Shown here one piece after another: positions 35,178 to 43,227 of a stretch of DNA of 64,000 bases (its first letter is position 1; the number at the start of each line of letters is the position of its first letter). The notes beneath the pieces are model-generated. The model was not told the origin of the DNA. It did no database searches and saw only the letters and a list, made by a program, of their open reading frames with translations. This DNA comes from Nitrospirales bacterium (GTDB taxonomy: Bacteria > Nitrospirota > Nitrospiria > Nitrospirales > UBA8639). The translations under genes were made by a program, and so were the position numbers. The stretch is taken from assembly GCA_020027205.1 (NCBI GenBank), contig JAHRAQ010000003.1:1-64000 (forward strand). Reading direction: 5' to 3'.

Positions 35178-35615
35178 TCACTGATAAAATTCTCCGGTCG
35201 GAGCACCTAGAACTGCTACACCTTTGGGGTTGGGACCAAATCGATTATTTCCTGGTGTACTGTCTTGCGCCAGGAACACCAACAGAATGATAGGGCCAAC
35301 AATCGGAATCAGTATAATAAAAATCCACCCGCCACTTCGGTCAGTATCGTGAAGTCGCCGCACTGCCACGGCAATTGATGGAATCAATATTCCTAACCAG
35401 TAAAGTACAGCAAATACACGAAAGGGGCCTTCAGCTTGTTCTGGATCATAGGTTCCATCATAGGTTCCAATCATAATCATCGAATAAACACTAAAAAGAA
35501 TCGGAAAAATCAGACCGATGATGGTAGCAAACAACTCGAAATACCAATATTCTTTTCTTCTTGCCCGCCCGTGAAATACGGCATACTTTTTCAACGCATC
35601 AACAAACCAACCCAC
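35178..35615 (-). CDS. DUF805 membrane protein
   Basis: The 145-residue protein matches DUF805 (YhaH-like): an N-terminal YAVFHGRARRKEYWYFELFA, then helices with IPSIAVAVRRLHDTDRSGGW and VFLAQDSTPGNNRFGPNP. The W-x-F-x-G-R-A-R-R-x-E-Y-W opening and R-R-L-H-D-x-x-x-S-G-W motif are diagnostic; function is unknown. A GTG start is fixed by AAGGAGGT six bases upstream. Two palindromic sites lie upstream of it. Confidence 0.9.
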   Translation of the reverse strand: MGWFVDALKKYAVFHGRARRKEYWYFELFATIIGLIFPILFSVYSMIMIGTYDGTYDPEQAEGPFRVFAVLYWLGILIPSIAVAVRRLHDTDRSGGWIFIILIPIVGPIILLVFLAQDSTPGNNRFGPNPKGVAVLGAPTGEFYQ

Positions 35616-35645
35616 GGCATACCTCCTTGTGTTTGCACTTAACCA

Positions 35646-35684
35646 ATCCCATTAGGACAGAAACATCCCTTGTCCCGTAGGACA
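35646..35684. promoter_or_regulatory. Pair of operator-like palindromes upstream of the DUF805 gene
   Basis: ATCCCATTAGGACA (35646-35659) and TGTCCCGTAGGACA (35671-35684) are the same motif 25 bases apart, about 30-70 bases before the GTG start. The second is close to a perfect palindrome. The match to the motif upstream of the PUA/EVE-nuclease gene suggests a common regulator for the island. Confidence 0.5.
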
Positions 35685-35699
35685 GTCCGCAAAAATATC

Positions 35700-35880
35700 A
35701 CGGCAACGACCCCAACAAAGGAGTCGGGCCATTGCCATTACCGCACAGATGTTTGTGTGTGGGAACCCTGCCTATTCGCCCATGCAAAGGGAGCTACCCC
35801 GTGCATGTGGTACTTCGGCTGTTGTATTCAGCAGGTAACCCGACAAGCGAGACACCTGCACAGTAATGGCGGGGGGATTA
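35700..35880. other. Gene-free, potentially structured segment
   Basis: No convincing gene lies between the DUF805 gene and the hypothetical gene ending at 36035 on the other side. This part holds several inverted repeats: GGCAA/TTGCC flanking a GACCCC/GGAGTC-type hairpin (35701-35735), CCATGC/GCATGTGG around AGGGAGCTACCCC (35780-35810) and CAGGT/ACCTG (35832-35858). It could be a non-coding RNA or the decayed edge of a mobile element. A frame on the plus strand is open, but its codon use and composition do not support a protein. Confidence 0.35.
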
Positions 35881-35940
35881 TGGCAAACGATGGTCTAAGA
35901 AGTCAACCATTCGGGCGGGAATACGACGACAGGGGCACAA

Positions 35941-35983
35941 AGAAGGATGGATTCCCGATTAAAAATGTCGGGAATGACGGAAG
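35941..35983. repeat. Dispersed ATTCCCG/CGGGAAT repeat, single copy
   Basis: AGAAGGATGGATTCCCGATT, a short A-rich loop, and TGTCGGGAATGACGGAAGG: one right-hand hairpin without its left partner. Confidence 0.85.
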
Positions 35984-36034
35984 GGGTTGGAAACGAGAAA
36001 ATACAGAAAGAAGCGTATGAACAACCGCAGGCGC

Positions 36035-36505
36035 TTATTCCGGGTGCCGTGCCAGCGACAGGCGGGCGCCGATGGCCAAGGCCGTGGCGCGCTCGGTGTC
36101 GTTCAGGCCCAGGAGAATATGCGCTTCGTCGCCGTGCTGGAGGCGCACGCTTAGGAAGGGGATTTCTTCTCGCTTTTCCGTGTCTTTATAGATGCCGTCA
36201 ATGGTCTGGATTTTGTTCAGGTCGGCGGCGGCGAAAATATCGTGACGAAAATAGGCGTCGCCGATGACCATGTCGAACACCACGTTGCCGTTGGTCACGA
36301 CGATGACGTTGAAATGCCCCTGGTCTTCATACCCTTCCGGCAGGTGGCGATTGATGTGCACCGCCGCGACCTTCCGGTCGCCCAGCGCCGCCGCGACCTT
36401 CTTTTCCAACGCCTCATAATCAATCTGCAGGGCGCGTTCATCCATCCCGGTCGCCGCCAGGGCCGCTGTTTTTATACTGTCAAACACGTCTTTTGCCGTC
36501 GGCAC
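36035..36505 (-). CDS. Conserved-looking hypothetical protein (156 aa)
   Basis: A soluble alpha/beta protein whose family I do not recognise. It has an N-terminal helical part (ALQIDYEALEKKVAAALGD), then a strand-rich centre (GHFNVIVVTNGNVVFDMVIG) and a final segment ending ARLSLARHPE. The GTG start is supported by AAGGAG nine bases upstream, and the composition matches the host. It could be a small sensor domain, but that is a guess. Confidence 0.72.
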   Translation of the reverse strand: MPTAKDVFDSIKTAALAATGMDERALQIDYEALEKKVAAALGDRKVAAVHINRHLPEGYEDQGHFNVIVVTNGNVVFDMVIGDAYFRHDIFAAADLNKIQTIDGIYKDTEKREEIPFLSVRLQHGDEAHILLGLNDTERATALAIGARLSLARHPE

Positions 36506-36667
36506 AGGTCACGCTCCTTTGCAAAGTTGTTCGGGTGTCGCCTCACTCAATCCGCCGTCACCATAGCCGGACGGCGGGCGGGAATGCAAGTTTTTCAGCC
36601 TGCCGTTGCAATGGCGCGCGCCCGTTGCGCATAATGCCGACTTGGCAACCGGCGAGGAGCCAACAAC

Positions 36668-36877
36668 ATGACCACGCAACCCTGCATGATCGAAGGATGC
36701 GCGAACCAGGGCTATGCCCCGGCGGGGACGGGGATTGTCTGCAAGGAACATTTTGCGGACTTTGTGACTTGGCGGCGCAAAACGGGCGGCAAGACTTTGT
36801 TCAGGAAATATAACGGCATGACCATGGCGGAACGCGACGCGACCGTGGCGGAGTGGAAGAACACGCTGGCGCAGTGA
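36668..36877 (+). CDS. Small protein with possible zinc-binding N-terminus
   Basis: The 69-residue protein has PCMIEGCANQGYAPAGTGIVC followed by KEHF, a C-x4-C-x12-C-x2-H spacing that could hold a metal ion. The rest is basic and helical (MTMAERDATVAEWKNTLAQ). GAGGAG stands nine bases before the ATG. Function is unknown. It stands alone between divergent and repeat regions. Confidence 0.72.
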   Translation: MTTQPCMIEGCANQGYAPAGTGIVCKEHFADFVTWRRKTGGKTLFRKYNGMTMAERDATVAEWKNTLAQ

Positions 36878-36898
36878 GCCGCTTGTCCCAACATTCCC

Positions 36899-37050
36899 CT
36901 CCGTCATTCCCGACATTTTTAATCGGGAAGCATTTGCCAACGGCAAATGCTCCGAAGGTCCATCCTGCTGTTGTATTTTCCTTCTGCATCCCGGCGGGAC
37001 GAATGAACAGAAGGATGGATTCCCGATTAAGGACGTCGGGAATGACGGAG
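36899..37050. repeat. Composite inverted pair of dispersed repeats with ATTTGCC hairpin
   Basis: A left hairpin (CGTCATTCCCGA-CATTTTTAA-TCGGGAAG), the linker with TTTGCC-AAC-GGCAAA and GCTCCGAAGGTCCATCCT, a core containing CTGCATCCCGGCGGGACG, and a right hairpin (GGATGGATTCCCGATTAAGG to ACGTCGGGAATGACGG). It fills most of the 260-base space between the small protein and the SnoaL-like gene. Confidence 0.82.
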
Positions 37051-37140
37051 AGGAGAAGCCCGGACTCCAGCACCCGAATGAAACGGCGGGGGCGTACTTT
37101 GCGCGGGCATGACGACGGGGACGCGCAAATGACGCCCCCC

Positions 37141-37542
37141 CTACTCCACCAACAGCGAGCCGTGATGGTGGATAATTTTCCAACTGCCGTCCATCCGCTC
37201 AAACAGATTGGTCGCCACCACCCGGTTGTTTTGCGTGTCGTCCCCGTACCGGCTCGTGATGTTTTCCGTGCACGTCACCCAGGCCACGTCCTCGGCGACC
37301 TGCACCTGGACGTTCGTGAGTGAAAAACTCATCGAGAACACGTTGTTGAAAATCACGACCCAGGAATCCCGCACCTTCGGCCAGCCTTCCTTGATGCTCC
37401 AGCCCGGATGAATGCACGTCACATATTCCCGTTGCGCCCACATCTTGTCCATCCTGGCAATGTCCAGACTTTCGAAGGCGTGATAAAACGCCTCGTTGGT
37501 CGACGTGACTTCCGTAATGCGCTCTTCGATCTTGGAACTCAA
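37141..37542 (-). CDS. SnoaL-like/NTF2-fold protein
   Basis: The 133-residue protein fits the SnoaL_3 group of NTF2-like folds: EAFYHAFESLDIARMDKMWA, VTCIHPGWSIKEGW, VAWVTCTENI, VVATNLFERMDGSWKIIHHH. These domains form a cone-shaped pocket used in varied enzymes or ligand binding; the reaction is unknown. The reading frame extends to 37743 with ATG codons at 37611 and 37608. However, a TTG at 37542 is preceded by GGAGGGAG at ideal spacing and starts where the domain starts, so I choose it. Confidence 0.82.
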   Translation of the reverse strand: MSSKIEERITEVTSTNEAFYHAFESLDIARMDKMWAQREYVTCIHPGWSIKEGWPKVRDSWVVIFNNVFSMSFSLTNVQVQVAEDVAWVTCTENITSRYGDDTQNNRVVATNLFERMDGSWKIIHHHGSLLVE

Positions 37543-37684
37543 CGCGCTCTCCCTCCGCCACGCATGACACACCGGCGAGTCGGCCCCGCGTGCCGTCGTC
37601 TCGCTCATCATCCCACCGGAGAGCGTTTTGAGCAACCCCGCGCCGGCGCGCCGTACTTTCGATACGGACATGCGGCGGGGCGCG

Positions 37685-38584
37685 TCAGCGGCCCGAAGAT
37701 CGATTGACCAGCCAGACGCCGCCCAGCACGAATCCGATGCCAAGGACTTTCATCGCGTCCAACGATTCACCGAGAATCACGAAGGACAACAGCAACGCGG
37801 ACACGGGAATCAGATTGGTGAACACCCCGGCGCGGGACGGCCCGATGCCGGACACCCCGTAGAGCCAGGCCTGCTGACCCAGCGCGGTGGCAAAGACAAT
37901 GACATACACCAGCGCCGCCCACCCGGACGACGGGATACTTCCAACCCCCGCCTCCAGCACCTTGGGGTCCGTCCACAGCAACGGGATTTGAAAAAGGATG
38001 GAGATGCCGAGCGTCGTCCAGTTCACCGTCAACGGCGACAGCCGATCCATCACCCAGCGGCTCCCGATGGTGTAGAGCGCCCAACTAATCAGCGCCAGAA
38101 CAATCAACCCGCCGCCGAGCAATGGCGCCGCTCCATCCGCGCTCGTCGCACCGCCGCCAGAGACGAGCGCCACCCCGACAAACGACACCGCGCACCCCGC
38201 CCACACGCGGCGAAACGGCAAGTCGCGCAACATCAGGGAAGACAGAAACGCGGTAATGGCCGGGCTGGCCCCGATAATCACGCCGGCGGCGCCGGCCCCG
38301 ATGTACTGCAACCCGTACAACACCAGCAGGTGATTGCCGACCACGGCCAGCCCCAGCGCCGCGAGCACACCGAGGTCGCCGACGCTCACCCGCGCGCGCG
38401 CCCGCTCCTGCCACCACCACAACGGAATCAGAATGAACAACGCCCCCGTCCCACGAAACACCGACACTTCCACCGCGGAGAACGCGCCCAGCGCCACTTT
38501 CTGCGCCACCACCGAGCCGCCCCACACCACCGCCGCCGTGACCAACGCGACACGAGCCGCCGATTCTTTGGACTCGATCATCAT
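37685..38584 (-). CDS. EamA/DMT-family transporter
   Basis: The 299-residue membrane protein has about ten helices in two EamA repeats: AAVVWGGSVVAQKVALG to VGVALVSGGG, and ALISWALYTIGSRWVMDRLS to VLGGVWLVNRSS. DMT exporters move metabolites such as amino acids or nucleotide precursors; the substrate cannot be told. GGAG precedes the first ATG. The gene overlaps in extent with the upstream part of the SnoaL frame only if that frame's long start is used, another reason to prefer the shorter SnoaL start. Confidence 0.9.
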   Translation of the reverse strand: MMIESKESAARVALVTAAVVWGGSVVAQKVALGAFSAVEVSVFRGTGALFILIPLWWWQERARARVSVGDLGVLAALGLAVVGNHLLVLYGLQYIGAGAAGVIIGASPAITAFLSSLMLRDLPFRRVWAGCAVSFVGVALVSGGGATSADGAAPLLGGGLIVLALISWALYTIGSRWVMDRLSPLTVNWTTLGISILFQIPLLWTDPKVLEAGVGSIPSSGWAALVYVIVFATALGQQAWLYGVSGIGPSRAGVFTNLIPVSALLLSFVILGESLDAMKVLGIGFVLGGVWLVNRSSGR

Positions 38585-38640
38585 TCACCCGCTCCGTTGG
38601 TTAAGGCCATGGCCGTCATGCCCGCCCCGTGCCCGTCCGC

Positions 38641-39345
38641 TCACCCGTGCCAATGAGGCGGATTAAAAAATTTAACATGCGAATGTTTGAACAACCCGAT
38701 CAGCGCCATGCCGGCGAGGAAGCCGCCGATGTGGGCAAAAAACGCGACGCCGCCGCCTTCCGCGCCGAGGCTCATGCCGCCGCTCACCACCTGCATCACA
38801 AACCACAACCCCAGCACGACGGCGGCCGGCACGTAAATCATCTGGCTGAAAAATCCCAGGGGGATGAGCACCAGCACTTTGGCGCGCGGATACAGCAACA
38901 GATAGGCCCCCAGAATCCCGGAGATGGCGCCGCTGGCCCCGACCATGGGAATGACGGACAGCGGGTCGGTCGTGGCATGACTCAACGCCGCTGCAATCCC
39001 GCACAGGCCGTAAAAGACAAGAAACCTTCCATGGCCCATCACGTCTTCGATGTTGTTTCCGAAAATCCACAGATACATCATGTTGCCGATCAGGTGCATC
39101 CAGCCGCCGTGCAGAAACATGCTGGTCATCAAACTGCCGTAGGGCGACACCGCGCCGAGTTCCGCCGGCAGTTCGGCGTAGGCAAACACCACCGCGGGAA
39201 TGGCTCCGTACTGGTACACAAAGGCTTCGCCGACGTCCACCGCCAGCATCACCTGGTACAGAAAAACCATCACGCAGGCGGCCATCAACCCGACGGTCAC
39301 AACCGGCGTAATCTCCGCGGGATTATCGTCACGCAATGGAATCAT
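38641..39345 (-). CDS. Rhomboid-family intramembrane serine protease
   Basis: The 234-residue protein has six or seven membrane helices with the rhomboid motifs: FLHGGWMHLIGNMMYLWIFG, the catalytic serine in VGASGAISGILGAYL, and the partner histidine in FFAHIGGFLAG. The protein should cut transmembrane substrates within the bilayer. An insert between helices (AYAELPAELGAVSPYGSL) is typical for the group. Upstream on the same strand is the DHH gene, 34 bases away, so they may be co-transcribed. Confidence 0.93.
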   Translation of the reverse strand: MIPLRDDNPAEITPVVTVGLMAACVMVFLYQVMLAVDVGEAFVYQYGAIPAVVFAYAELPAELGAVSPYGSLMTSMFLHGGWMHLIGNMMYLWIFGNNIEDVMGHGRFLVFYGLCGIAAALSHATTDPLSVIPMVGASGAISGILGAYLLLYPRAKVLVLIPLGFFSQMIYVPAAVVLGLWFVMQVVSGGMSLGAEGGGVAFFAHIGGFLAGMALIGLFKHSHVKFFNPPHWHG

Positions 39346-39378
39346 GGCAGCACACTTTGACGCGCGGTATCCACGAGG

Positions 39379-40242
39379 TCAGGGCACAACGCACCCACGC
39401 AGAGGATTGCGCACGTCCGACGCGTCCGATTGCACGGGCAATGAAAAGCCCGCGGCATTCACATGACCGCCGCCGCCGTACCGGGCGGCAATGGCGGAGA
39501 CGTCCGCGGCACCGCGCGCCGAACGCAAACTGAAATACCGCCGGCCATTCCGTTCATGCCAGATGACGCAGAACGGCACGCCCCGGCCCAGGCGTTCGCC
39601 GATGAGACTGGTCATCACCGGACTGTAGACCGCCGGCACGGTTTCCCCGGCAAAACTCACCAGCACGGATTCCTCGACAATGGCGTCAATCAGCACACCT
39701 TCCCGTCGAAGAATCGCCCGCCCTTCCGACTCCAACACGTCCTGCGTCAAACCGTCCCACACCCGAAAGTCCAACGGATACGACGCCAGCCCCGCGCTGA
39801 TTTCACGACTCCCCGGCAACCGCCACTGCCACAAATCCTTGTCCTGAATATACCGCAACAGCCAGGGCGCCGGCTCCCGATGCGCCCATTCCCACGCCAG
39901 CACCGCCCCGCTTTTCGTCATGTCAAAATGCGCATACGGCAACCCCGCCAACGCCGCCTGCGCCGTGACGTGATGATCCAGAATGCACAGACTGGCCGCA
40001 GCCGCCGCCATCCGCTCAATCACATCCCGCCCGTAACTGAAGTCCGCCATCACCACATGCGCCCCGTCCAACCCCTCCGGCGGCGGCTCGCCATGCTTAA
40101 CGGGAAGATACCGCGCCCCCGGATATTTTTTCCACAACGCCCACGCCGCCCCAAACCCGTCGGCACAATCGGCGTGATAGAGGACGACGGTGGGAGGAGA
40201 TTCATGCTTCGTTTGTTTCATCACATCATCCATCGCTCCCAT
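39379..40242 (-). CDS. DHH-family phosphoesterase
   Basis: The 287-residue protein has the DHH motifs LYHADCADGFGAAWALW, VMADFSYGRDVIE and CILDHHVTA, and the DHHA1 end with RYGGGGHVNAAGF. Such enzymes use two metal ions to cleave phosphodiesters, for example short oligonucleotides or cyclic dinucleotides. The GGGH motif favours a nanoRNase-like or exopolyphosphatase-like activity, not decided here. Two ATG codons near the start (40242, 40233) are both possible. Confidence 0.9.
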   Translation of the reverse strand: MGAMDDVMKQTKHESPPTVVLYHADCADGFGAAWALWKKYPGARYLPVKHGEPPPEGLDGAHVVMADFSYGRDVIERMAAAAASLCILDHHVTAQAALAGLPYAHFDMTKSGAVLAWEWAHREPAPWLLRYIQDKDLWQWRLPGSREISAGLASYPLDFRVWDGLTQDVLESEGRAILRREGVLIDAIVEESVLVSFAGETVPAVYSPVMTSLIGERLGRGVPFCVIWHERNGRRYFSLRSARGAADVSAIAARYGGGGHVNAAGFSLPVQSDASDVRNPLRGCVVP

Positions 40243-40296
40243 TCATTAGCACAAATCCGCGTCTCCTGAAAAGGCGCACGGCCGGCGCATCCGACA

Positions 40297-41073
40297 TTGG
40301 ACAGTCGCCGTCTCGTTATTCTACCATCCGCAACGTCCGCCATTCGGCGGCATGGTCACGGTACGCGCACCGTCTCAACGGCGTCGGGACAAAAACTCGT
40401 GGGCACCTTCCACGCCATCCGCTTCCCAAACGAAAGCGACGCCTACAGGAAGGCGCGCGACACGCTGCTCAAACAGGAAACCGATCTTCGATCGCAGATC
40501 GAAACCGTTGCGGAAACCAGACGGCGCCTGCCGACGGGCGGAACCCTGAAAGAAGATTACGTGTTTCAGGAAGTCGAGGACGGCACACGCACAACGTTCG
40601 GCGAATTGTTTGACGACGGCAAACCCACGCTGCTCATTTACAACTTCATGTATCCCCCCGGCGGCCACCCCTGTCCCATGTGCACGTCGTTTCTGGACGG
40701 ACTGAACGGCAACGCCCCCTACATCAAAAACAGAATCTCGCTGGCCGTGCTGGCCAAGGCACCGGCGCCGACGCTCTCGGCATGGGCCAGGGAACGCCGA
40801 TGGCACAACCTGCGACTGCTGTCAACCGGCAACACAACGTTCAACACCGACTATCACGCCGAAGACGCCGACGGCGACCAACTCCCCCTGCTACACGTTT
40901 TCGTCAAACACAACGACAGGATCAAACACTTCTGGTCAAGCGAAACATTCTTCGTCCCCTTCGGCGACCGACACCCACGCCACGCAGACCAACTCTGGCC
41001 CCTCTGGAACGCCCTCGACCTGACCCCCACCGGCCGCGGCCACGACTGGTGGCCGTCACCGGATATGCGGTAG
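40297..41073 (+). CDS. DUF899 thioredoxin-like protein
   Basis: The protein (up to 258 residues) fits DUF899: HAIRFPNESDAYRKARDTLL, LKEDYVFQEVEDG, and YNFMYPPGGHPCPMCTSFLD, ending LWNALDLTPTGRGHDWWPSP. DUF899 proteins have a thioredoxin-like fold with the C-P-M-C pair in the redox position. The family is common in soil bacteria and its role is unknown. The first start in frame is TTG at 40297; internal GTG codons near residue 35 are equally likely, since the family usually begins shortly before HAIRFPNESD. Confidence 0.85.
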   Translation: MDSRRLVILPSATSAIRRHGHGTRTVSTASGQKLVGTFHAIRFPNESDAYRKARDTLLKQETDLRSQIETVAETRRRLPTGGTLKEDYVFQEVEDGTRTTFGELFDDGKPTLLIYNFMYPPGGHPCPMCTSFLDGLNGNAPYIKNRISLAVLAKAPAPTLSAWARERRWHNLRLLSTGNTTFNTDYHAEDADGDQLPLLHVFVKHNDRIKHFWSSETFFVPFGDRHPRHADQLWPLWNALDLTPTGRGHDWWPSPDMR

Positions 41074-41097
41074 CACACCAACCCGCCCTACCGTCCC

Positions 41098-41266
41098 CTC
41101 CGTCATTCCCGACATCCTTTATCGGGAAGTATTTGCCAAAGGCAAATGCTCCGAAGGTCCATCTTTCTTGTTGCTATCCTCCCTCATTCCGCGTCGTCGA
41201 TGCACAGGGGCGAGAGAAGGACAAGAAGGATGGATTCCCGCCTACGAACTGCGGGAATGACGGAGG
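41098..41266. repeat. Composite inverted pair of dispersed repeats, mixed families
   Basis: A left hairpin (CGTCATTCCCGACATCCTTT then ATCGGGAAG) with the ATTTGCC-AAA-GGCAAAT linker, then half of a second-family unit (CCTCATTCCGCGTCGTCGAT), then a right hairpin GATGGATTCCCGCCTACGAA to CTGCGGGAATGACGG. It occupies most of the space between the DUF899 and dus genes. Confidence 0.8.
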
Positions 41267-41335
41267 GGGGCATGACGGGACGTACTGTGCCGCCATCCCT
41301 TCACCTCTCCATTCCCGTATGATAACGTAGAACCC

Positions 41336-42550
41336 ATGACCCTCTGGCACCACCTCCCCCGCCCCGTCGTCGGGTTGGCGCCGATGGACGGCGTCACCGA
41401 CATCGCGTTTCGGCACATCATCGCCGCGCATGGCCGGCCGGACGTGGTCTTTACGGAATTCACCAACGTCATTGACGTGAGTCATGGCCGGGAGATGGGC
41501 TGGGAGCCGTTGCGGTTCACCGACTGCCAGCGTCCCATCGTCGCGCAACTTTACGGCAAGCACCCGGAGTTTTTTTACAAGGCCGCGCACGTGGTCAGCG
41601 AACTCGGATTTGACGGGCTGGACATCAACATGGGGTGTCCGTCAAAAAACGTGGCGTCGTCGGGGTCCGGCGCCGGACTGATCAAAACACCGGAACTGGC
41701 GCTCGAGATCATGGCCGCGACCAAACGCGGGCTGCGCGACTGGGCCGACGGGCAAACCCTGGCCGAGGCCGGTCTCAAGCCCGGCATTGTCGAACGCACG
41801 CGCCGATTTTGTGACGCGCGGGCTGTCCTGAACGGCGGGTGGCACGGACATGACGGCGGCGGCGGCGATGCCACGCTCTCGTCCCGGCATGACAACGGCG
41901 GCGGCGCCCGCCGCGCCCTTCCCCTGTCCGTCAAAACGCGCCTCGGCTACGACTCCGTCATCATCCGGGAATGGAGCGCGTGCCTCGCCCAGGGCCGGCC
42001 CGAAGTCATCTCCATTCATGGCCGCACGCTGAAACAAATGTACCGTGGCGACGCGGACTGGGACGCGATTGCCGAGGCCGCCGTGGAGATTCACCGCCGC
42101 GGCATCCTCGTGTTCGGCAACGGCGACGTCAACTCGCTGAACGACGCCGTCGCCCGCATCCGCGCCAGCGGCGTCGACGGCGTACTCCTTGGCCGCGCGG
42201 CGCTGGGCAACCCGTGGATTTTTCACGGCAAAGCGTTGATGCGCGAGGCCGTTCACGGCCGCACCCCGCATCCGGCGCTTGAGCCGTCGGTGTCGACGGA
42301 AGACCGGTTCGACATGATGCTGACCCATGCCCGCGCGTTTGAACAATTCCACGACGCGCGTCGTTTTCCGCGAATGCGCAAACACCTGGGATGGTACTGC
42401 CACGGTTTTCCGCACGCGGCGGCCCTGCGCGCCGGCATGGTCATCACCCATCACGCCGGCGACGTGGCGCGCCTGCTCGACGCGTACCGTGCCGACCATG
42501 CCCCGTCCGCGGCGGCATCGCGCACGCCGCTCGCGGCACAGGCCACATAA
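41336..42550 (+). CDS. dus: tRNA-dihydrouridine synthase with glycine-rich insertion
   Basis: The 404-residue flavoenzyme reduces uridines in tRNA. Motifs are GLAPMDGVTDIAFR at the start, NMGCPSKNVASSGSGAGLI containing the catalytic cysteine, SVKTRLGYD, ISIHGRTLKQMYRGDADWDA, and FGNGDV. Between RRFCDARAVL and LPLSVKTRLG there is an insertion of about 30 residues (HGHDGGGGDATLSS and similar) that is low in complexity and not part of the family; a reading-frame-preserving expansion seems likely. The maf gene follows 21 bases downstream. Confidence 0.93.
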   Translation: MTLWHHLPRPVVGLAPMDGVTDIAFRHIIAAHGRPDVVFTEFTNVIDVSHGREMGWEPLRFTDCQRPIVAQLYGKHPEFFYKAAHVVSELGFDGLDINMGCPSKNVASSGSGAGLIKTPELALEIMAATKRGLRDWADGQTLAEAGLKPGIVERTRRFCDARAVLNGGWHGHDGGGGDATLSSRHDNGGGARRALPLSVKTRLGYDSVIIREWSACLAQGRPEVISIHGRTLKQMYRGDADWDAIAEAAVEIHRRGILVFGNGDVNSLNDAVARIRASGVDGVLLGRAALGNPWIFHGKALMREAVHGRTPHPALEPSVSTEDRFDMMLTHARAFEQFHDARRFPRMRKHLGWYCHGFPHAAALRAGMVITHHAGDVARLLDAYRADHAPSAAASRTPLAAQAT

Positions 42551-42571
42551 CCCGCGCGCGCCGGCCAACCC

Positions 42572-43207
42572 GTGTCTCTCATCCTGGCGTCCACTTCTCC
42601 CCGTCGACGAGAATTGCTGGCTCTGCTCGGCGTCCCGTTTGACATCGTGCCTCCCGCGACCGACGAAACACCGTCGCCCGATCTTTCTCCCGCAACGCAG
42701 GCCGCGCAATTCGCGCTGGACAAGGCGAGTTCCGTCGCGGAGCGGCATCCAAACGCGCTGGTGCTGGGCGGCGACACGGTGATTGAGATTGACGGACGCC
42801 TGCTGGGCAAACCCACGGATCGACAACACGCCGAGGCCATGCTGCGGCAACTCCGTGGCCGCCGTCACGCCGTGCACACGGGTCTCGCGCTGGTGTGCCG
42901 CGCTTCACGCACGACGGTGACGCATCTGGAAACCGCGCGGGTGCAACTCGCGCCCTTCACCGACGACGCGCTCCGGCTGTATCTGGACACGAACGAAAGC
43001 GAGGGCAAGGCCGGCGCCTATTCCATCCAGGGAAAAGGCGCCCGGCTCATTGACACCATCGAGGGAGATTATCCGACCATCGTCGGGCTGCCGCTCCGAC
43101 GCGCCGCCGAGTTGCTCGCGGAACACGGCGTCGCCGTGCCGAAGGACGTTGAAGCGTTGTATCGGTTAAAGCCGTACGAAAACTGGAAGGCGTTCGGCGG
43201 TTCCTGA
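42572..43207 (+). CDS. maf: Maf-family nucleotide pyrophosphatase
   Basis: The 211-residue protein matches Maf: LILASTSPRRRELLALLGVP at the N-terminus, DETP, ALVLGGDTVIEIDGRLLGKP, and KAGAYSIQGKGARLIDTIEGDYPTIVGLPL. Maf proteins hydrolyse dTTP, UTP or modified nucleotides to limit misincorporation. The start is GTG. It follows dus and is probably co-transcribed. It converges on the DUF1761 gene, with 20 bases between the stops. Confidence 0.94.
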   Translation: MSLILASTSPRRRELLALLGVPFDIVPPATDETPSPDLSPATQAAQFALDKASSVAERHPNALVLGGDTVIEIDGRLLGKPTDRQHAEAMLRQLRGRRHAVHTGLALVCRASRTTVTHLETARVQLAPFTDDALRLYLDTNESEGKAGAYSIQGKGARLIDTIEGDYPTIVGLPLRRAAELLAEHGVAVPKDVEALYRLKPYENWKAFGGS

Positions 43208-43227
43208 ACGCCGGGGCACCCGCGTCC

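Noticed and set aside
35670-36020. Open plus-strand frame of 116 codons between DUF805 and the next gene
   Set aside because: It crosses operator-like palindromes and a dispersed repeat, has a composition rich in Cys, His and Thr, and has no recognisable domain.
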